From assembly GCF_020736705.1 (NCBI RefSeq), contig NZ_CP085990.1, forward strand, positions 1,798,001-1,862,000: a stretch of 64,000 bases of DNA. Reading direction: 5' to 3'. This stretch comes from Psychrobacter sanguinis (GTDB taxonomy: Bacteria; Pseudomonadota; Gammaproteobacteria; Pseudomonadales; Moraxellaceae). This document shows, one piece after another, positions 1 through 8,539 of the stretch. Within the stretch, counting starts at the first letter, position 1. Each line of letters begins with the position of its first letter. The position numbers were made by a program, and so were the translations under genes. The notes under the pieces were generated by a model. It ran no database searches, was not told the DNA's origin, and saw nothing but the letters and a program-made list of their open reading frames with translations.

Positions 1-222
1 ACCAATCAAGGCCACCCACATCGACAACATGCGCCAAATAAATACTTGAGTTCCTGTTAAAGGTTGTAGCAAATTACTGTAAAAATAAAGCGCACCAAAC
101 AAGAAATTGGAAATGACAGCCAATAACACACCGAGTATCATAGTGCGCTGCTGGTCATCACTGGCCGTCCAGAAGGAAGCAACAGAAGAATTAGCTTTGG
201 TTTCTGGGATTTGTTTAGACAT
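1..222 (-). CDS. RarD/EamA-family permease, 5' part only
   Basis: This is an inner-membrane transporter of the drug/metabolite (EamA, RarD-like) superfamily. Only the first 74 residues are in the window; the gene runs off the left edge. After a polar N-terminus of about 28 residues comes a first membrane helix (GVLLAVISNFLFGALYFYS), then a loop with LLQPLTGTQVFIWRM and a second helix beginning LSMWVALIG. The phrase with a membrane helix, a short loop and a hydrophobic R-containing second helix is typical of RarD. The ATG at 222 is preceded by AAGGTG five bases upstream, a good ribosome binding site. RarD is often called a chloramphenicol-sensitive protein, but the substrate is not shown here. 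Confidence 0.75.
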   Translation of the reverse strand, partial: MSKQIPETKANSSVASFWTASDDQQRTMILGVLLAVISNFLFGALYFYSNLLQPLTGTQVFIWRMLSMWVALIG

Positions 223-619
223 ACAAAGCACCTTAGAAATAGACATACCAATAGCTAAAGCCTTTTATAAAATGGCCTTTAAAATAAAAAAAGCCCACCC
301 GCTCTAAGCCTAAGTGACTCAAAGCAGAGAAGGGTAGACTTGCTATAAAAAGCAAGACAGTCTATTGGTATAAAATGACGGTTTAAAACGGTTAAATCTG
401 TAGAGGTAACTACAGGGGGTACTACTTGGCTGACAGAAGGTACTACTTGGTTTAAAGGTTTATTGGCAATAAGTGACTATTAACCATGAGACCATTAGCT
501 ATAAGAGATTATCGCCCATCAGGGATACGCTATGCAGTTGATACTATTAGTTCCGTCTAGCCACGTCAATATCACTTAGCCAAGAAATATCACTTTGCTG
601 ATATTCTTTGACTGAGATA
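223..619. other. intergenic region with a 12-bp direct repeat
   Basis: No gene is seen in these roughly 400 bases, which lie between the start of the RarD-like gene and the end of the CorC-family gene. The 12-mer GGTACTACTTGG occurs at 418-429 and again at 439-450, exactly 21 bp apart, with a weaker relative (GGTAACTACAGG) at 405-416. An imperfect stem (TAGACTTGCT against AGCAAG-AC-AGTCTA) lies near 339-365. It may hold the promoter and control site of the RarD-like gene. Confidence 0.5.
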
Positions 620-1906
620 TTAGGTTTGAGGCGGTAATTCTTCAATGACTTTAGTTACTAGTAACTGATTCACCTTAAGGTTTTCAGTATCTAGAATTTC
701 GAATTTAAAGCCTGCATGTTCGATAGAGTCGGTCTTTTTGGGTATTTTGCGCAAACTATACATCATGAACCCACTTATGGTTTCATAGTTCTCCGAGTTT
801 GGCAAATTAATGATACCTAATGTGCGAATCACATCTTCAATAGGGGTCATGCCATCTACCAACCATGAGTTTTCGGTACGCTGTACGATAGGCTGTTCAT
901 CAACTGTTACCAACTCGCCCATGACGATACTCATCACATCTTTTAAGGTAATGACACCCACCACTAAGGCATACTCATTGACGATAACCGCGAAGTCAGC
1001 TCCCGTGGTTTTGAAAGTTTCTAACACATCAAATAATGAGAGCGTGTCAGGGATAAATAAGACCGTTTGCAAGATACTAGGGTCTGTTAACTGCACTTGT
1101 TCTTTTTGAAGCACTAGTGCTAAAAAGGCGCGAGACTCAACATAGCCTATGGTCTGCTCTAAATCATCGTCTAAACAGACTAAAAATTTGTGATGCGGTT
1201 CACGAATCATGGTTTCAACGATGACATCATGATTTTCTTTGGAATCAAAATAGACAATGTACTCACGGGTGGTCATCACCGAGGTCACCGTACGCTCTTG
1301 CATCTCAAAGATATTGGCAATTAAATGATGCTCTTGATGTTTTAATACGCCTGCTTCCGCACCCGCATCCATTACCGCATAAATATCTTCTGAGGTTAGG
1401 TCGTCACGGCGTACGGTATCAATTCCCAATAACTTAAATAACATATCCGCTGCGCCATCAAATACCCAAATAATGGGTTTGAAAGCGAAGATTAGCATCA
1501 TCATCGGACGAACCAATCGAATGGCAATGGGCTCTGCATAGGTCATAGCAAAGCGTTTGGGCATCAGATCTGCAAACAGCACAAAAACACTGGTAACGAT
1601 GATAAAAGACAATACTGACGCCAAAGTCTCATTGCCTAGTAAGGCAACTAAATAGGGACTAATGGCGGACTCACCAATCACACCGGCTAAAATAGCGACG
1701 GCATTTAATAAAATTTGTACCACGGTAATAAAGCTACCGGGATTGTCTTGCATGGCTAAGACGTCAAGGGCTCGTACCTCACCGTCTTTGGCTAAAATTT
1801 GTAATTTGATTTTTCGGGCTGAAGCTAAGGCAAGCTCAGAACTTGATACGATAGCGCTTATCGCTATCAGTAAAAAAATAGAGATTACCGCACTGATTAA
1901 GGTCAT
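620..1906 (-). CDS. CorC/HlyC-family membrane protein (CNNM/DUF21, CBS pair, CorC_HlyC domain)
   Basis: This is a CNNM-type membrane protein of the hemolysin C/CorC family (YfjD/YtfL/PaeA-like), linked in other bacteria to Mg/Co or polyamine export. The DUF21 domain with about four membrane segments covers residues 1-190 (SAVISIFLLIAISAIVSSSE at the start, later LASVLSFIIVTSVFVLFADL). Two CBS motifs follow at about 205-330 (VTSVMTTREYIVYF; VGVITLKDVMSIV) and then a C-terminal CorC_HlyC domain. The longest frame begins with TTG at 1915. I prefer the ATG at 1906, which has GAGAG about nine bases upstream; TTG remains possible. Substrate unknown. Confidence 0.87.
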   Translation of the reverse strand: MTLISAVISIFLLIAISAIVSSSELALASARKIKLQILAKDGEVRALDVLAMQDNPGSFITVVQILLNAVAILAGVIGESAISPYLVALLGNETLASVLSFIIVTSVFVLFADLMPKRFAMTYAEPIAIRLVRPMMMLIFAFKPIIWVFDGAADMLFKLLGIDTVRRDDLTSEDIYAVMDAGAEAGVLKHQEHHLIANIFEMQERTVTSVMTTREYIVYFDSKENHDVIVETMIREPHHKFLVCLDDDLEQTIGYVESRAFLALVLQKEQVQLTDPSILQTVLFIPDTLSLFDVLETFKTTGADFAVIVNEYALVVGVITLKDVMSIVMGELVTVDEQPIVQRTENSWLVDGMTPIEDVIRTLGIINLPNSENYETISGFMMYSLRKIPKKTDSIEHAGFKFEILDTENLKVNQLLVTKVIEELPPQT

Positions 1907-2257
1907 GATAGTCAACTCTCAACTTTTTATACTCAAAAACTAGGCAACAGAAGCCAGAAATAATGAAGGCATAAAAAGCCGGATAGGGGCAAGAAAATGT
2001 TTTTGAGTAGCCGGCCAAAGGCAATCAGCACGGCAATAGGAAGTAATGATTTTTATTAGGCAGTATTATAGGTCATATCATAAAATTTAGCTTGTATATA
2101 AGCTGCTTTTGTTGGCAGTAAATGTGGGTTGTTAATTTGTCAGTAATGAATTGCCATTTTCCTTGATTAATTTTCAATCGACACCATAATAGAAGCATTA
2201 AAGACTCATATTCAGCTTTAAAACAATTAAATTCTTAATACTAAAAGAGGTCATCCT
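1907..2257. other. intergenic region between divergent corC-like gene and nfuA
   Basis: About 350 AT-rich bases between two genes that point away from each other, so both promoters should be here. A small hairpin, AGCTTGTATATAAGCT, is visible near 2088-2103. I see no convincing -35/-10 pair that I would defend, and no small gene. Confidence 0.4.
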
Positions 2258-2908
2258 ATGACTGATAATGCTCCAGTCTCTGCTATTGATATCGAACAAT
2301 CTGACATTAAAAGCAATATTACTATTACCCCTTCAGCGCAAGACTATTTAACTGAGCTATTGGCGAAGCAAGAAACGCCAGGTATCGGGGTACGCATTTT
2401 TGTTGAGCATCCGGGAACCCCTCGAGCTGAATGCTGTATGGCTTATAACCAGCCAGGCGAAGAAGATGAAGCTGATTTGCAGCTGCCTTTTGAAGCCTTT
2501 ACTGCTTATATCGAAGCCTCTTCAGTGCCTTACTTAGAAGATGCAGTAATTGACTATAACAAAGACCGTTTTGGTGGACAATTGACGTTCCGTGCGCCTA
2601 ACTCAAAAGTGCCTAAAGTCGGCGCTGATGCAAGTGTTGAAGAGCGTATCAACTATGTTCTTCAATCTGAGATTAACCCAAGCTTAGCGGCTCATGGTGG
2701 CGACGTACAATTGTTAGAGTTGATCGAAGAAGAGGGTGTTGGCCTAACCGCAGTGTTAAAATTCGGTGGTGGTTGCCAAGGCTGTTCTGCAGTAGATATG
2801 ACCCTGCGTCAAGGCGTAGAGGTTCAGTTAAAACAGCAAATTCCTGAGTTAACTCAAGTGGTTGATGATACGGATCACACCCGTACCGAAAATGCTTATT
2901 ATAAATAG
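2258..2908 (+). CDS. nfuA: Fe-S cluster carrier protein NfuA
   Basis: NfuA receives 4Fe-4S clusters and passes them to apoproteins such as aconitase and lipoyl synthase, and helps under oxidative stress or iron limitation. The protein has 216 residues. An A-type scaffold-like domain (about 20-115, with the AECCMAYN stretch) is followed by the Nfu domain (about 125-205) carrying the cluster-binding motif C173-Q-G-C176 in [12 protein letters not shown]. coli NfuA is about 190 residues, so this one has a longer polar N-terminus. The ATG has AGAGG a few bases upstream. Its stop codon lies inside the target duplication of the IS that follows, so the protein is intact, but its likely terminator is now beyond the IS at 4192. 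Confidence 0.96.
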   Translation: MTDNAPVSAIDIEQSDIKSNITITPSAQDYLTELLAKQETPGIGVRIFVEHPGTPRAECCMAYNQPGEEDEADLQLPFEAFTAYIEASSVPYLEDAVIDYNKDRFGGQLTFRAPNSKVPKVGADASVEERINYVLQSEINPSLAAHGGDVQLLELIEEEGVGLTAVLKFGGGCQGCSAVDMTLRQGVEVQLKQQIPELTQVVDDTDHTRTENAYYK

Positions 2909-2911
2909 ACT
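2903..2911. repeat. left copy of the IS target-site duplication
   Basis: AAATAGACT stands immediately left of the IS and again at 4102-4110. A 9-bp duplication is usual for the IS10/ISAba1-like part of the IS4 family. The copy contains the last sense codon and the TAG stop of nfuA, so the insertion leaves the reading frame unchanged. Confidence 0.93.
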
Positions 2912-4101
2912 CTCTGCACACGACAAAAAAACAAAAAAGTCTGTTAAAGCAAAGGCATAATAGTAATTTTCAAGACGAATCAGACCATGCCAAACTTTAA
3001 CAGACTTAGTGAAACTTTAACCCAAAACCTGAGTATGAACAAGGCAAGAATCACATGTTTGAGCCTAATGATAATAGCCCTGATTACTGCTCAAAGCAGT
3101 AATCTTAAAAAAATAGCAAGACACCTTCCTAAGGGTGGTAAAACCGACAGTCACTATCGCAGACTACAGCGATTTTTTGCCGAAGCGAGGACAGACTACG
3201 ATCAACTGGCTTTAATGATATATCGACTATTTAGGCTAGGCAAAGTCACCTTAACCATTGACCGTACCAACTGGAAATGGGGTAAAAGTAACCTCAACAT
3301 CTTTATGCTAGGGGTGGTATATAAAGGGATAGCCATCCCCTTATACTGGCAAATGCTAGATAAGCGAGGTAATACAAACCATCTTGAACGCTGTGAACTT
3401 ATTGAGCGGTTTATCAAACAATTTGGCAAAGATAACCTTGAGATGATAGTAGCGGACAGAGAGTTTGTTGGCGAAAAATGGTTTAACTGGCTCACCAATA
3501 ATCACATACCCTTTGCCATACGGATTAAGAAGAACAGTAAAGTTAAGAATCATCATGGCAAGTTGGTACAGATTAAAGAATTATTTCGCCATGTTAGCCA
3601 TCAAGAAACATATCGACATGGGCGAATACTGACTGTCGATGGTTGTTTGGTTCGAGTATTTGCCAAGCGTGATAAAGACTATGATTTAGTGATTGTGGCA
3701 ACCAATCAACTAGAAACAGTGGATGCGATGACAAGCTATGCTAAGCGTTGGGAAATTGAGACTTTATTTGCTTGTCTAAAGGGGCGTGGCTTTAATCTTG
3801 AAGATACCCACTTAACCCATCTTGATCGGGTCAGTAAATTAGTCGCAGTGAACGCCTTAGCATTTTGTTGGGCTTATCATGTCGGTATTTATAAAGACAA
3901 AGATAAGCCGTTAAAACGCAAGTTAAAGTCAAACGCTCGACCTCAAGCCAGTTTGTTTGCGCTTGGCCTGGATTTATTGATCGAAGGTCTTCGCTTGGTG
4001 TTTTTTAACAATGATAAGACTGTATTTCGACAGTTAGTTAGCTTTTTAACCCCTAAACCTATGAAAATCGGGTGGGGATGATTTTTTTGTCGTGTGCAGA
4101 G
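2912..4101 (+). mobile_element. complete IS4-family insertion sequence, 1190 bp
   Basis: The element is bounded by 20-bp perfect inverted repeats, CTCTGCACACGACAAAAAAA at 2912-2931 and its complement at 4082-4101, and flanked by the 9-bp duplication AAATAGACT. It holds a single transposase gene whose stop codon ends at the inner edge of the right repeat. The ends, size and duplication length resemble what I recall of ISAba1 (IS4 family, about 1.18 kb, ends starting CTCTGTACACGAC). The transposase here is one open frame. Intact ends, frame and duplication suggest a recent and possibly still active insertion. Confidence 0.95.
2987..4081 (+). CDS. IS4-family DDE transposase
   Basis: This enzyme excises and integrates the surrounding IS by a cut-and-paste mechanism. 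It has 364 residues. The catalytic DDE residues are visible: D92 in LTIDRTNW, D157 in IVADREFVG, and E258 inside the IS4 signature Y-(2)-R-(3)-E-(6)-K, here Y251, R254, E258, K265 in YAKRWEIETLFACLK. The spacing fits the signature exactly and no key residue is missing. The gene is the only one in the element, starts 75 bases inside the left end and stops just before the right inverted repeat. Confidence 0.96.
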   Translation: MPNFNRLSETLTQNLSMNKARITCLSLMIIALITAQSSNLKKIARHLPKGGKTDSHYRRLQRFFAEARTDYDQLALMIYRLFRLGKVTLTIDRTNWKWGKSNLNIFMLGVVYKGIAIPLYWQMLDKRGNTNHLERCELIERFIKQFGKDNLEMIVADREFVGEKWFNWLTNNHIPFAIRIKKNSKVKNHHGKLVQIKELFRHVSHQETYRHGRILTVDGCLVRVFAKRDKDYDLVIVATNQLETVDAMTSYAKRWEIETLFACLKGRGFNLEDTHLTHLDRVSKLVAVNALAFCWAYHVGIYKDKDKPLKRKLKSNARPQASLFALGLDLLIEGLRLVFFNNDKTVFRQLVSFLTPKPMKIGWG

Positions 4102-4110
4102 AAATAGACT
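4102..4110. repeat. right copy of the IS target-site duplication
   Basis: AAATAGACT, identical to 2903-2911. It directly follows the right inverted repeat and marks the other side of the insertion. Confidence 0.93.
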
Positions 4111-4191
4111 ATAAGTACCTTATAAATCGACCTCGCTAATATGAGGTTCGGTAATAAGTATAATAATAATTAGTCATTATATTTATAAATT

Positions 4192-4225
4192 AGCTGGGTT
4201 ATCATTGGATAATCCAGCTTTTTTA
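4192..4225 (+). terminator. rho-independent terminator, probably the original nfuA terminator
   Basis: AGCTGGGTTATC, loop ATTG, GATAATCCAGCT, then a run of T. The 12-bp stem has one G-T pair. Removing the IS would place it about 90 bases after the nfuA stop, so it most likely ended the nfuA transcript before the insertion. Confidence 0.85.
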
Positions 4226-4238
4226 TGACTTTTTGATT

Positions 4239-4267
4239 TTGCCATTGGGGTGACTTTTGTCTTATAG
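4239..4267 (+). promoter_or_regulatory. candidate promoter of metY
   Basis: TTGCCA at 4239-4244 and TTATAG at 4262-4267 are 17 bp apart, and the start codon follows 53 bases later. It sits directly behind the nfuA terminator. I see no SAM riboswitch or clear MetJ/MetR box in the short leader. Confidence 0.45.
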
Positions 4268-4320
4268 TAGCCCTTAGGATTTCATCTCACTAATTTATAC
4301 CAATACGTTAAGGAAGCGAT

Positions 4321-5622
4321 ATGAGTAATACTGACAATGCCGTTGATAATCAGCGTTTAGAAACTTTGGCCATTCATGCCGGTTATACGGTAGAGCCGAC
4401 GACTAAAGCAGTTGCTGTGCCTATTTATCACACCAGTTCTTATGCGTTTGATGACACTCAGCATGGGGCTGATCTATTTGATTTAAAAGTAGCCGGTAAT
4501 ATTTATACCCGTATTATGAACCCCACAAACGCGGTATTAGAAGAGCGTGTGGCAGCACTTGAAGGCGGTATCGGCGCTTTGGCAGTCGCTTCTGGTATGG
4601 CGGCAATTACCTATGCGGTGCAAACCATTTGTGAAGTGGGTGATAATATTATTGCTGCCTCAACACTTTATGGTGGTACTTATAACTTCTTTGCGCATAC
4701 CTTACCGCGTCAAGGTATTGAAGTGCGCTTCTTTGACCACAAAAACCCAGCCGCTATCCATGACTTGGTGGATGAAAAGACTAAAATGGTCTTTGCTGAA
4801 AGTATCGGCAACCCACTAGGTAATATTATCGATATCGAAGCGCTGGCTGAAGCCGCTCATCAGCATGGCGTACCGGTGGTGATTGATAATACGGTGGCTA
4901 CGCCTGCTTTGTGCCGTCCCTTTGAGTTCGGTGCAGACATCGTGGTGCATTCCTTAACCAAATATATGAGTGGCACTGGTACCTCTATTGGGGGCGCGAT
5001 TGTAGATAGTGGCAACTTTAATTGGGGCGATTATCCGGAGCGTTTCCCTATATTGAATCAGCCTGATGTGAGCTATCATGGGGTAAACTTCGTTAAAGAC
5101 GTTGGTGCTGCTGCTTATATTGCTCGTGCTCGCGTCGCCCCATTACGTAATACAGGAGCAGCCTTAAGCCCGTTAAATGCTTTTAGTATTCTGCAAGGCA
5201 TTCAAACCCTAAGCTTACGCATGGAGCGTCATGTACAAAACGCTCAAGCCGTGGCTGAGTATCTAAAGGGTCATGATAAAGTGGCTTGGGTTAAATATGC
5301 GGGCTTATCAGACCATCCTGACCATCAATTGGCACAAAAATATATGAAGGGTACGCCTTCTGCGATTTTAACCTTTGGGGTAAAAGGGGGCCGCGAAGCA
5401 GGGGCTAAATTTATCGATGCTTTAAATTTAATCACTCGTCTGGTAAACATTGGGGACGCCAAATCATTGGCCAGTCATCCAGCGACCACCACACACCGTC
5501 AGTTGAATGAAGAAGAATTAGCGAAGGCTGGCGTGAGTGAAGATATGATTCGTCTGTCTATTGGTATTGAACATATTGAAGATATTAAAGCGGACTTAGA
5601 GCAAGCCTTGGCCAAAGCATAA
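4321..5622 (+). CDS. metY: O-acetylhomoserine aminocarboxypropyltransferase (sulfhydrylase)
   Basis: MetY joins O-acetylhomoserine with sulfide to give homocysteine, the direct-sulfhydrylation route to methionine. It is a cytosolic PLP enzyme of the Cys/Met metabolism family. The protein is 433 residues, the expected length for MetY and longer than MetB or MetC. The PLP lysine is K214 in VVHSLTKYMSGTG; the phosphate-binding GMAAITYAV stretch lies near 92, and YTRIMNPTNAVLEERVAALEG near 62-82 is typical. AAGGA precedes the ATG. The gene stands alone between the nfuA terminator and a convergent terminator. Confidence 0.95.
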   Translation: MSNTDNAVDNQRLETLAIHAGYTVEPTTKAVAVPIYHTSSYAFDDTQHGADLFDLKVAGNIYTRIMNPTNAVLEERVAALEGGIGALAVASGMAAITYAVQTICEVGDNIIAASTLYGGTYNFFAHTLPRQGIEVRFFDHKNPAAIHDLVDEKTKMVFAESIGNPLGNIIDIEALAEAAHQHGVPVVIDNTVATPALCRPFEFGADIVVHSLTKYMSGTGTSIGGAIVDSGNFNWGDYPERFPILNQPDVSYHGVNFVKDVGAAAYIARARVAPLRNTGAALSPLNAFSILQGIQTLSLRMERHVQNAQAVAEYLKGHDKVAWVKYAGLSDHPDHQLAQKYMKGTPSAILTFGVKGGREAGAKFIDALNLITRLVNIGDAKSLASHPATTTHRQLNEEELAKAGVSEDMIRLSIGIEHIEDIKADLEQALAKA

Positions 5623-5715
5623 CAGATTATATTATGGCCAATATGGTTCAGGGTTGCGTTAGATCATGAGCTAATAGTGATAAGAACTAAATAGCTTAGG
5701 GTCCTTTGACTCCAC

Positions 5716-5752
5716 TAAAAATCCCAGACTACTTGTAGTCTGGGATTTTTTA
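5716..5752. terminator. bidirectional terminator between metY and the PfkB kinase
   Basis: AAAAATCCCAGACTAC, two-base loop, GTAGTCTGGGATTTTT. The near-perfect 16-bp stem has A and T runs on both sides and lies between convergent genes, so it can end both transcripts. Confidence 0.9.
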
Positions 5753-5829
5753 TAGGGTAGAGGTTAGGTGCTTTCAAATTCGATAGGCTAAAAGATAGCC
5801 TCGTTATCGTAGGTTTATCTACTCTTAAA

Positions 5830-6849
5830 TTAAGCCGATAGAATATTCTGAGCAAGGTGCTGATATTGTGCCACTGACAGACGAGGTCCAAACTGTTGTA
5901 CCACTTGGCTAGCCACAGTACCTGCCAGTTGTCCACACTGAGCTAAAGAATGGTTTTGCGATAAGGCATATAAAAATGCGCCAGAATAGTTGTCGCCAGC
6001 CCCATTGGTATCAATGACTTTATCGACGTTAGGCGTAGGAACGTCAAGTAAAGTGATTGAGCCATCTTCTGCTTTTTCGCAAATGATAGTGTCATCAGCA
6101 CTGTTGGTCACTACCGCCAAATGGCAGTATTGAGTTAAGGCTTGAGCGGCTTCAGTAATGTTATCGGTTTCGGTAAATAGTTGGGCTTCTTCGGCATTAC
6201 AAAAGATAGTATCTACCCCATCACCCAAGACCTCTAATAAGCCCTCTTTGGCAAAGTTAACCACTGCTGGATCGGCGAAACTTACGGCGATTTTGGTATT
6301 GTTGGCTTTGGCCTGTTGGCGTAGCTTCTGCAGGGCAGGTCGCAAGCTTTCTGACATGGCCAGATAGCCTTCAAAGTATAACCAGCTGCTTTGAGTTAGG
6401 GCATCAAAATCGATATTTCCTTCATTGATATCGCTTGAAGTGCCTAAGAAAGTCTGCATGGTACGCTCACCATCCGGGGTAATGGCCACGACACATGAAC
6501 CAGTGACACCGCCTGCTGATACAGACTTTTCAAAAGTAGTGGCGACCCCAGCTTGATTTAAATCGGCCAAATAAAACTCACCAGCTTTGTCATCACCCAC
6601 ACGGCAACCATAAAAAGACTTCCCGCCTAAGCTGGCAAAAGCAAACATAGCATTGGCCGCTGAACCGCCACCCGTTTGTTTTGAGGGCTGTAATTGCTGA
6701 GCTTCAAATTCTTTTAACAGCTGAGCTTGTTCTTCTAGGCTGGCTAAAGTCATACTGCCTTTGGCTAAGCTAGTCTGGGTAAGTTGTTCATCGTTCAATA
6801 GATATTCGTGATCTACCAAAGCATTTCCTACAGCCATTACATCGTACAT
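5830..6849 (-). CDS. PfkB-family carbohydrate/nucleoside kinase (adenosine kinase-like)
   Basis: This is an ATP-dependent kinase of the ribokinase/PfkB family, probably acting on a nucleoside or sugar in the cytosol. It has 339 residues. The substrate-binding GGGSAANAMFAFASLGG stretch is at 60-76 and the second PfkB signature DTNGAGDNYSGAF at about 280-292, with catalytic base D286. The opening MYDVMAVGNALVDHEY and the overall layout match proteins annotated as adenosine kinase in Gammaproteobacteria, but specificity cannot be read from sequence alone. The start is the ATG at 6849 with GGAAA upstream. Two copies of a 14-bp direct repeat lie in its leader. Confidence 0.85.
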   Translation of the reverse strand: MYDVMAVGNALVDHEYLLNDEQLTQTSLAKGSMTLASLEEQAQLLKEFEAQQLQPSKQTGGGSAANAMFAFASLGGKSFYGCRVGDDKAGEFYLADLNQAGVATTFEKSVSAGGVTGSCVVAITPDGERTMQTFLGTSSDINEGNIDFDALTQSSWLYFEGYLAMSESLRPALQKLRQQAKANNTKIAVSFADPAVVNFAKEGLLEVLGDGVDTIFCNAEEAQLFTETDNITEAAQALTQYCHLAVVTNSADDTIICEKAEDGSITLLDVPTPNVDKVIDTNGAGDNYSGAFLYALSQNHSLAQCGQLAGTVASQVVQQFGPRLSVAQYQHLAQNILSA

Positions 6850-7592
6850 AATATTTCCAATTTTTAGTATTTAAGGGGGTATTAATAGTATTTAAGGGGT
6901 AGTGATTTTTAGTGTGGCTATCATACTGTAATTTAGATTAATTGTGGAGGTTACTATAATCTCATAAAAATAGCCGTTAAATCGTGGAACATAGCTTAGA
7001 ATTTCGACCAATTAAAAAATAAAATAAAAAAATAAAAATGAAAGTAATAGCGTATTTAAGCTATTGATTTTATTAATTAAATTTATTGTACAAAAAGTAA
7101 ACAATTTAAGCCTAAGCCTTAGGAATTCAGTGCTGTTTGCTGTCAAGTTTTGAGTTATACACAGACTTATCCACAGGCGCTGGGGGTAACTGTGCAACCA
7201 TTAGATTTCATAAGGCTTACGTCAGTGCTTAGCAAATGCTTCTCTTAGCTAAAAATAAAAAGTTTCATCAAGAATCTAAATACTGACTAAGTAGTTTCTG
7301 CATGTTCCACGCTAATAAAGCGATGGGATGTAGTGGATTTATTTTAGTCACTCTATTTTTATTTTAATTACTTTATATTGATAAACAGTATTAATAAACA
7401 ATGATATTACGACGTCTGCTAAGCTAAAAATAGAATATAGACAATATAAAAACTGTCTACCGTAAAATAAGTTTGAATTCTGTAACGGTACGAGTAGAGT
7501 TAACGCGCATTACGCCAATGGTCTAATAGTCAAGTTAGGACAGCGCCAAGACAAGGCAGTAATGTCTCTATTATTCTCAGTAAGGGCTTAGC
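6850..7592. other. 743-bp intergenic region with direct repeats and paired DnaA boxes
   Basis: The genes on both sides point outward. Next to the kinase start, TAGTATTTAAGGGG occurs at 6865-6878 and 6886-6899, 21 bp apart. The middle (about 7010-7100) is very AT-rich. Two 9-mers matching the DnaA-box consensus follow at 7155-7175. I see no convincing gene; a 61-codon minus frame here is low-complexity and has no good ribosome binding site. Confidence 0.5.
7155..7175 (+). promoter_or_regulatory. two adjacent DnaA-box-like 9-mers
   Basis: TTATACACA at 7155-7163 and TTATCCACA at 7167-7175, on the same strand and three bases apart. Both match the DnaA consensus TTATNCACA, the second perfectly. 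An AT-rich tract lies to the left. No dnaA, dnaN, gidA or rpmH is in the window, so a main origin is unlikely. A DnaA-titration or regulatory site is possible, and chance cannot be excluded. Confidence 0.4.
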
Positions 7593-8273
7593 ATGAAAAA
7601 AATATATCTGGTACGGCATGGTCAAAGCACTGCCAATGCTGGCGGAGTGGCTCAACGTAATGCAGACATTGAGTTGACTGAATTGGGCCGGAGACAAGCT
7701 TATGACGTAGCAGAATGGGTGTTACAAACCTTGGGACAAGACCTTAAATCAGTCAGTGTCTCAAGCTATATCAGAACCCAGCAAACAGCGCAGCCTCTAC
7801 TCGACAAACTCAATATACAGCCCAAGATAATTGAAGGGCTACAGGAGTTTGATTTATTAGGCTTCAGTCGTCTAAAAGGCGCATCATTCGAACAACGTAT
7901 GGCCATGACCGATGCTTACTGGCAAGGCTCACCTCCTAACATCCCTCATGCTCCCGATGCTGAAAGCTTTCAAGACTTCTATCAGCGTATTCCAAAAGTA
8001 CTGGCACAATTTGAGCAATTCGAACCGGGCAATCATGTGGTCTATACCCATGGCTATTGGATAAGCATGCTAATTTGGTATTTATTGGGTTTACCCGCTG
8101 ATCAGCCAGAGCATGTTGCTAAATTTCGTCAATTTGAACTATCAATCCGAGCACAGAATGGGAAGGTGTTTTGCTTAACCCTACCTGAGGCGGCGCTAAA
8201 AAATAAATATGCACCCAGTATTATTAAGGTACGTACTTGCGTGGGCCAAAACTCTGACCTATCGGCTTCATAA
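7593..8273 (+). CDS. histidine phosphatase family protein
   Basis: This is a cytosolic phosphatase of the phosphoglycerate mutase-like (histidine phosphatase) superfamily; the substrate is not identifiable. It has 226 residues. The phospho-acceptor motif R8-H9-G10 opens the protein (LVRHGQSTANAGG), E85 in LQEFDLLG is the likely proton donor, and H153 in VVYTHGYW is the second catalytic histidine. The ATG has AAGGG six bases upstream. It is monocistronic after a long intergenic region. Lack of the cofactor-dependent mutase signature argues against a glycolytic mutase. Confidence 0.87.
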   Translation: MKKIYLVRHGQSTANAGGVAQRNADIELTELGRRQAYDVAEWVLQTLGQDLKSVSVSSYIRTQQTAQPLLDKLNIQPKIIEGLQEFDLLGFSRLKGASFEQRMAMTDAYWQGSPPNIPHAPDAESFQDFYQRIPKVLAQFEQFEPGNHVVYTHGYWISMLIWYLLGLPADQPEHVAKFRQFELSIRAQNGKVFCLTLPEAALKNKYAPSIIKVRTCVGQNSDLSAS

Positions 8274-8539
8274 GTTTCAGTCTTAGTGACACAGTCTGAT
8301 GTGGCAGGTTATAAACACGCTCTATAGGGTAACAGCGTATAAGTAGCAATTAATGCTTTGAGATTCCTCTTTTGTTCAAAGTATCGTGCTTTTTTAAGAC
8401 AGGGTATTTATTTGAATTAAAGTTAAACTTGTTACGTTGGCTTTAAAAAACCATAAAAGACTCCATTAACTAATATCAGCATTTTTAAATGAAGCCACCC
8501 AAATAGGGATAGGGGCTTGGTTAGCTAAACAGCAGTTTT

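Noticed and set aside
4226-4320. SAM riboswitch or MetJ array before metY
   Set aside because: The space after the terminator is too short and no repeated 8-mer or riboswitch core is visible.
7012-7197. 61-codon minus frame across the DnaA-box region
   Set aside because: Composition follows the AT-rich DNA, and the frame contains the DnaA-like boxes as codons by accident.
6850-7592. Chromosomal origin of replication
   Set aside because: Only two DnaA boxes and no dnaA, dnaN, gidA or rpmH nearby; kept only as a DnaA-site candidate.
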